Source: Verrucomicrobiota bacterium
GTDB lineage: Bacteria > Verrucomicrobiota > Verrucomicrobiia > Chthoniobacterales > UBA10450
Assembly: GCA_003217965.1 (NCBI GenBank)
Contig: QHNB01000172.1
Location: forward strand, 1 to 18,509
Direction of reading: 5' to 3'
DNA: 18,509 bases
Position numbers and translations under genes: made by a program. Shown piece by piece: positions 14,944 through 18,509 of this stretch (position 1 is its first letter; every line of letters begins with the position of its first letter). Below the pieces are notes generated by a model, which saw nothing but the letters and a program-made list of their open reading frames with translations, ran no database searches and was not told the origin of the DNA.

Positions 14944-15516
14944 TCACGCAGCTTGCGCGGCCGGTTTCTTGGCCCGGTCGCTGAACGGCATTCCCATTTC
15001 GCCGAGAAGCGATTTGGCTTCTTCGTTCGTGCGAGCAGTGGTCACGATTGTAACATCAAATCCAATGTTGCGCTTGATTTTATCGAGTTCGACCTCGGGG
15101 AAAATTGACTGATCGGAAACGCCCAGGGTGTAGTTGCCATGGCCGTCGAAACCGCGCGGCGATACTCCGCGAAAATCGCGAATGCGCGGCAGTGCTGCTT
15201 TGACCAGGCGCTCGAGGAACTCATACATTCGTTCGCCCCGCAACGTCACTTTTGCGCCGATGGCCTGGTCTTTGCGCAGTTTGAAATTCGAAATGCTTTT
15301 CTTCGCGCGGGTCTCGGCTGCTCGCTGGCCAGTGATTAAAGCCAATTCAGTCTTGGCGTCTTCGAGCGCCTGCTTCACGTCCTGCTGAGAACCCACCGAA
15401 GTATTGATTACGACCTTCTCGACTTTCGGCACTTGATGCACATTTTTGTAGCCATGCTGCTTTTGCAGCGCCGAGATGACGCGCTCTTTGTAGTCTTTGT
15501 AAAATTCGTTTTCCAT
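14944..15516 (-). CDS. rplE: 50S ribosomal protein L5
   Basis: 190 residues. L5 binds 5S rRNA and contacts the P-site tRNA and S13. Conserved blocks: VPKVEKVVINTSVGSQQDVK, ITGQRAAETRAKKSISNFKL, AIGAKVTLRGERMYEFLERL and the end block RNIGFDVTIVTTARTNEEA. A short Lys/Ala tail (RAKKPAAQAA) is added. The ATG lies three bases after the rplX stop. Confidence 0.98.
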   Translation of the reverse strand: MENEFYKDYKERVISALQKQHGYKNVHQVPKVEKVVINTSVGSQQDVKQALEDAKTELALITGQRAAETRAKKSISNFKLRKDQAIGAKVTLRGERMYEFLERLVKAALPRIRDFRGVSPRGFDGHGNYTLGVSDQSIFPEVELDKIKRNIGFDVTIVTTARTNEEAKSLLGEMGMPFSDRAKKPAAQAA

Positions 15517-15519
15517 CTT

Positions 15520-15813
15520 CTAGGTTGCTTTGGCTTTCGCCGCTGTTTTCTTCTTCGAAGTCTTTGCTTTCTTTTCCGTCCGCTCCATCAGGCGTACGTT
15601 CGAAATGTGGATCGGCCCTTCCCGTTCGGCGATTTTACCCTGCGGATTGTCCTGTGATTTGCGCAGGTGTCGCTTAATGATCCGAACACCCTCGATCAGG
15701 ACCCGCTGCCTCCTTGGCAAGACTTGCAGGATTTTGCCGCTGGACCCTTTGTAATTCCCGGCGATGACCTCAACATTGTCGCCCTTCTTCACATGAAACT
15801 TGATGCGGTTCAT
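15520..15813 (-). CDS. rplX: 50S ribosomal protein L24
   Basis: 97 residues. L24 starts large-subunit assembly and lies near the exit tunnel. The KOW motif region is clear: FHVKKGDNVEVIAGNYKGSS, GKILQVLPRRQRVLIEGVRI. It continues with EGPIHISNVRLM and a short Lys/Ala/Thr tail. The start overlaps the rplN stop by four bases (ATGA), indicating coupled translation. Confidence 0.97.
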   Translation of the reverse strand: MNRIKFHVKKGDNVEVIAGNYKGSSGKILQVLPRRQRVLIEGVRIIKRHLRKSQDNPQGKIAEREGPIHISNVRLMERTEKKAKTSKKKTAAKAKAT

Positions 15814-16175
15814 AGAACCTCCGGAGCAAGCGATACGATCTTCATGAAATTTTTCTCGCGCAGCTCTCGGGCGACCGGCCCAAAAATTCGGGTGCCCCGC
15901 GGATTCAAATCTTTGTCGATAATGACAATGGCATTGTTATCGAAACGCAGGATCGAACCGTCATCGCGCTTGACCGGCTGCTTGGTCCGGACAAGGACTG
16001 CACGGACCACTTCCCCCTTCTTCACCGTACCGGTCGCACTGGCCTCTTTCACGTTGGCGGTAATCACATCGCCGATGCGCGCATAGAGCGTAGCCTTCCC
16101 GATTACGCCGATCATGGTTGCCATGCGGGCACCGGTGTTATCGGCGATATCGAGTCTGGAACGAATCTGCACCAT
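15810..16175 (-). CDS. rplN: 50S ribosomal protein L14
   Basis: 121 residues, standard length. L14 forms intersubunit bridges and, in bacteria that have it, contacts the silencing factor RsfS. Expected blocks are all present: RLDIADNTGARMA, YARIGDVITANVKEA, VKKGEVVRAVLVRTK, RFDNNAIVIID and the end IFGPVARELREKNFMKIVSL. It starts three bases after the rpsQ stop. Confidence 0.98.
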   Translation of the reverse strand: MVQIRSRLDIADNTGARMATMIGVIGKATLYARIGDVITANVKEASATGTVKKGEVVRAVLVRTKQPVKRDDGSILRFDNNAIVIIDKDLNPRGTRIFGPVARELREKNFMKIVSLAPEVL

Positions 16176-16178
16176 AAA

Positions 16179-16368
16179 TTACTTCGCCATCACCTCGACC
16201 AAGCGCCAGCGCTTCACTTTACTCAGCGGCCGCGTCTCCATGATGCGAACGGTGTCCCCATTCTTGGCTTTATTCTCCTCATCGTGCGCATAAAACTTCT
16301 TCTCTTGCTTCACGATCTTGCCGAACTTCCGATGCGGTCGACGGTAGAGTGTCAGTCGCTTCGGCCAT
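16179..16368 (-). pseudogene. rpsQ: 30S ribosomal protein S17, disrupted (deletion with frameshift)
   Basis: The 3' part encodes a clear S17 C-terminal half of 54 residues (RRPHRKFGKIVKQEKKFYAH, then NGDTVRIMETRPLSKVKRW) ending at a TAA at 16179-16181. An ATG at 16368, four bases after the rpmC stop where rpsQ should start, reads MAEATDTLPSTASEVRQD and stops after 29 codons in a different frame. The first conserved beta strands of S17 (the VGxVVSDKMxKT region) are absent in every frame. In the frame of the C-terminal half no ATG start exists near; the frame merely runs back into rpmC out of phase. The simplest reading is a loss of some tens of bases (length 2 modulo 3) near 16340-16350. It could be a true mutation, a strain difference or an assembly error. 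Confidence 0.8.
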
Positions 16369-16371
16369 AAC

Positions 16372-16578
16372 CTATTTTTTTCCGTTCTTCTGATTTTTCC
16401 GCGAGGAAAGGACCGTCTCGATCCGAGCCACGTCCCGGCGCAGCAGACGCAAGCGGCTAGGTTGTTCAAGCTGGCCACTTTGCTGCTGCAAGCGCAAATG
16501 CAAACTCTCCTGCCGCAGATCACGCTTCTTGGTCAAAAGCTCGTCCGTGCTCATCTCAATAATCTCTTTAGTCTTCAT
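16372..16578 (-). CDS. rpmC: 50S ribosomal protein L29
   Basis: 68 residues. L29 is a two-helix protein at the peptide exit site and helps form the docking site for trigger factor and SRP. MKTKEIIEMSTDELLTKKRD, SGQLEQPSRLRLLRRDVARI and ETVL match the family. A Lys/Asn tail (SSRKNQKNGKK) is slightly longer than usual. It normally abuts rplP, but here 167 bases including the 123-bp repeat separate them. Confidence 0.96.
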   Translation of the reverse strand: MKTKEIIEMSTDELLTKKRDLRQESLHLRLQQQSGQLEQPSRLRLLRRDVARIETVLSSRKNQKNGKK

Positions 16579-16608
16579 TTGTCGTTAGGCAGCCCGTGAT
16601 GCCACCGC

Positions 16609-16731
16609 TTTGTCATGTCGAGCCCACTCGAGACATCTCTTACTGTTTTCTGCCCCAGAGTGCCCTGGAATAACAGTGAGAGATTCTTCGACTGCCTTCC
16701 GCTGTCGCTTCCCTCCGCTCAGAATGACAAA
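16609..16731. repeat. MITE/REP-like imperfect palindromic element between rplP and rpmC
   Basis: The ends are perfect inverted repeats, TTTGTCAT (16609-16616) and ATGACAAA (16724-16731). Inside, ATCTCTTACTGTT and AACAGTGAGAGAT pair over 13 bases with one mismatch (a G-T pair), around a loop holding CCAG/CTGG. The minus strand translates as CHSERREATAEGSRRIS, the well-known spurious peptide of dispersed repeats in soil bacteria. No transposase is encoded, so it would be non-autonomous. Only one copy is visible here. It interrupts a normally gap-free ribosomal junction. Confidence 0.75.
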
Positions 16732-16745
16732 AGGATTCATGTTGG

Positions 16746-17168
16746 TTAGGCGGCGACGTGATGCCGCGTGAGAAATTTTGTTCGAACCGGCAATTTGTCC
16801 GCCGCCAATCGTAGCGATTCGCGGGCGACTGATTCCGGCACACCGTCCAACTCAAACAGAATGTTGCCTGGCCGCACCGTAGCGACCCAAAACTCCGGCT
16901 GGCCCTTGCCTTTCCCCATCCGCGTTTCCGGCGGTCGCGCCGTCACCGATTTATCCGGGAAAATGCGAATCCATAACTTGCCTTTGCGCTTCATGCTACG
17001 GGTCAAGGCCACCCGGGCAGCTTCAATCTGGGTATTCGTAATCCAGGCACGCTCGAGTGTTTGCAGGCCGAATTCGCCAAAATCAATCCGCAGATTGCGC
17101 GAAGCCGTTCCCTTGCGACTTCCCCGCTGGGACTTGCGGTACTTCACTCTTTTCGGCATCAACGGCAT
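16746..17168 (-). CDS. rplP: 50S ribosomal protein L16
   Basis: 140 residues from the ATG at 17168. This start is favoured by AAGGAGA seven to eight bases upstream; an ATG at 17159 would give the common MPKRVKYRK start. L16 shapes the A-site side of the peptidyl transferase centre. Blocks: KYRKSQRGSRKGTASRN, FGEFGLQTLERAWITNTQIE, ARVALTRSMKRKGKLWIRIF, KSVTARPPETRMGKGKGQPE and the end VRTKFLTR. It follows rpsC after 19 bases. Confidence 0.98.
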   Translation of the reverse strand: MPLMPKRVKYRKSQRGSRKGTASRNLRIDFGEFGLQTLERAWITNTQIEAARVALTRSMKRKGKLWIRIFPDKSVTARPPETRMGKGKGQPEFWVATVRPGNILFELDGVPESVARESLRLAADKLPVRTKFLTRHHVAA

Positions 17169-17187
17169 GGCAATCTCTCCTTAAAGT

Positions 17188-17874
17188 CTAGGCTTCCACG
17201 GGCTCGGGAGGAGGTGGTGGCGCAACGGGCGCACTTTGCTCGGGCGGCGCTTCTTCCTTCTTACAAATCCAACATTTGACCCCGATTTTGCCGTAAACTG
17301 TGTTCGCTTCGGCAAAGCCATAGTCGATTCCCGTGCGCAAAGTGTGCAGAGGCACTTTGCCTTCCCGATACCATTCCGAGCGCGAAATTTCCGCGCCGTT
17401 CAGTCGACCAGAACTGCGCAATCGAATCCCAAGTGCACCGAAATCCATCGCCGTCTGGACCGCTTTCTTCATCGCCCGGCGATAAGCGATGCGGCGCTCG
17501 ATTTGCAGGGCCACGTTCTCCGCCACGAGCTGGGCGTCGAGTTCCGGGGTTTTGATTTCCTGAATATCGATCTTGATCTGCTTGCCCTGCGCCATCTTTG
17601 AGATTTCCTCCGTCATTTTCTCGATCTCTGCGCCTTTGCGTCCGATGACGATGCCGGGGCGGGCGGTGAAAATTGTGACCCGAATAGAATTCCAGGCCCG
17701 CTCGATCACGATCTTCGAGACGGCGGCAAACTGGAGCTTTTTCTTCACGTAATCGCGAATCTCGAGGTCGCTGTGCAGAAATTCCGGCATCTCCTGTGGA
17801 GACGCATACCACCGTGACCGCCAGTCGCGATTCACGCTCAATCGAAATCCAATTGGATTAACTTTCTGTCCCAT
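17188..17874 (-). CDS. rpsC: 30S ribosomal protein S3
   Basis: 228 residues. S3 lies at the mRNA entry site of the 30S head and has helicase-like activity with S4 and S5. MGQKVNPIGFRLSVNRDW is the classic start. The KH domain is marked by ARPGIVIGRKGAEIEKMTEE, and the C-terminal domain by GRLNGAEISRSEWYREGKVP and TVYGKIGVKCWI. The end is a Pro/Glu-rich tail that begins with a CxxC pair (CWICKKEE). The ATG overlaps the rplV stop by one base (TAATG). Confidence 0.98.
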   Translation of the reverse strand: MGQKVNPIGFRLSVNRDWRSRWYASPQEMPEFLHSDLEIRDYVKKKLQFAAVSKIVIERAWNSIRVTIFTARPGIVIGRKGAEIEKMTEEISKMAQGKQIKIDIQEIKTPELDAQLVAENVALQIERRIAYRRAMKKAVQTAMDFGALGIRLRSSGRLNGAEISRSEWYREGKVPLHTLRTGIDYGFAEANTVYGKIGVKCWICKKEEAPPEQSAPVAPPPPPEPVEA

Positions 17875-18335
17875 TATTTTTTTGCCTTCTTGCTTGGCTT
17901 TTCCGCTTTTTCCTGAGCTGCGCCAGTTTCTGCTTTCGGCTCACTCGATTTCTTTTTTGCCGTTTTTCGGGCAGCTTTTCGCTGCTCGCGCGTTTCGATT
18001 TTAATCTCGTCCGTTAAAATAATCCGAATATGGCTTGTTCGCTTCAGGATCCGGCTTCCGCTTCCGCGGGCACGCGCCATCATCCGCTTCATGGTCGGGC
18101 CTTCGCCAACGACCGCTTCTTTTACGACCAGTCCATCGACTTTGAGATTGGCGTTGTTCTCGGCGTTCGCCACCGCGCTCTTCAATGTCTTGTTTACCAG
18201 GGTAGCGGCTTTCTTAGGGCTAAACGCGACAAGATCGAGCGCTGCCGAAACCGGCAGACCCTGAATCTCACGCGTGACTTCCCGTACCTTGAACGGTGAA
18301 ATCTTCGCATACCGATATATCGATCGAACTTCCAT
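17874..18335 (-). CDS. rplV: 50S ribosomal protein L22 with Lys/Ala-rich tail
   Basis: 153 residues against about 110 usually. L22 reaches from the surface into the exit tunnel with a long beta hairpin. The core is complete: AKISPFKVREVTREIQGLPV, LDLVAFSPKKAATLVNKTLK, SAVANAENNANL, then MKRMMARARGSGSRILKRTS and HIRIILTDE. About 40 residues rich in Lys, Ala and Glu follow. Its ATG abuts the stop of an unrelated upstream reading frame (TAAATG), not rpsS. No ribosome binding site is clear, so its translation may depend on that upstream gene. Confidence 0.96.
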   Translation of the reverse strand: MEVRSIYRYAKISPFKVREVTREIQGLPVSAALDLVAFSPKKAATLVNKTLKSAVANAENNANLKVDGLVVKEAVVGEGPTMKRMMARARGSGSRILKRTSHIRIILTDEIKIETREQRKAARKTAKKKSSEPKAETGAAQEKAEKPSKKAKK

Positions 18336-18509
18336 TTATTTTAAACTGACGTCGCGTCGAGCATCGACCTCGAGCCGATCCCCAACTCTAATTTTTTCCT
18401 TTCCAGATTCCTGGATGACGGCGCCACAAATTCGTTGCCGCACATCCACCACCCGCACGGTCGCGATTAGTTGATCGCCCCGTTTCACTCGTAGCGGCAT
18501 CCCAATTTT
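18336..18509 (-). CDS. C-terminal fragment of an unrecognised protein upstream of rplV (partial)
   Basis: The last 57 codons of a frame that enters from beyond the window and ends in TAA exactly before the rplV ATG. The sequence (MPLRVKRGDQLIATVRVVDV, then CGAVIQESG and IRVGDRLEVDARRDVSLK) alternates hydrophobic and charged residues and has two GD turns, suggesting a small beta module. It is not S19, which is expected here, and no other frame of this stretch encodes S19. The pattern recalls beta modules at the ends of some envelope proteins of the planctomycete-verrucomicrobial group, but that is an impression only. Function unknown. Confidence 0.5.
   Translation of the reverse strand, partial: KIGMPLRVKRGDQLIATVRVVDVRQRICGAVIQESGKEKIRVGDRLEVDARRDVSLK

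Noticed and set aside
16369..16523. Upstream in-frame extension of the S17 C-terminal half
   Set aside because: It is rpmC read out of phase (Cys-rich nonsense sequence) and lacks the S17 N-terminal strands, so it cannot be the true S17 start.
16640..16855. 71-codon minus-strand frame spanning the rplP end and the repeat
   Set aside because: It is the known artefact produced by translating this kind of dispersed repeat, not a protein.
1..18509. CRISPR arrays, tRNA or rRNA genes, prophage or defence genes
   Set aside because: I looked for regularly spaced repeats, RNA gene hallmarks and phage or nuclease motifs and saw none; the holin-family name at 6000-6425 does not imply a phage.

Overview
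The window reads as chromosomal DNA of a Gram-negative, menaquinone-making soil-type bacterium, most likely a verrucomicrobium (Spartobacteria/Chthoniobacterales-like). This rests on the order secY-adk-map-infA-rpmJ-rpsM-rpsK-rpsD, the futalosine menaquinone genes, an outer-membrane secretin, a DUF2934 protein and an interspersed repeat whose chance translation gives the familiar HSER-type motif. The phylum is inference; no rRNA gene is present.

Left part (1-7536): a minus-strand set mqnE > mqnA > DUF72 gene (the last cut by the window start), with nearly touching or overlapping reading frames. An ECF sigma factor gene is divergent from it across a 148-bp gap. Then, on the minus strand, come a secretin with its own intrinsic terminator, trpF and a small membrane protein of the PF04020 holin-like family. 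A plus-strand DUF2934 gene, a minus-strand single-domain response regulator and a small plus-strand helical protein of unknown function follow.

Right part (7577-18509): one long minus-strand ribosomal protein cluster, transcribed from right to left: rplV, rpsC, rplP, rpmC, rpsQ, rplN, rplX, rplE, rpsH, rplF, rplR, rpsE, rplO, secY, adk, map, infA, rpmJ, rpsM, rpsK, rpsD. Most genes overlap or sit within a few bases of each other. It ends at a convergent perfect palindrome with the small plus-strand gene.

Departures from the textbook cluster are the main interest. rpsQ (S17) is broken as read here: its start and its C-terminal half lie in different frames and the first beta strands are missing. 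A 123-bp inverted-repeat element sits between rplP and rpmC, close upstream of that lesion. rpsS is not upstream of rplV; the end of an unrelated protein abuts rplV instead. rpsN, rpmD, rpoA and rplQ are absent from their usual places. SecY has an extra C-terminal membrane segment, and S11, L15 and L22 carry long basic or Ala/Lys-rich extensions. I saw no CRISPR array, tRNA, rRNA, prophage or defence system. No clearly new biological system is evident; the most checkable oddities are rpsQ and the repeat.
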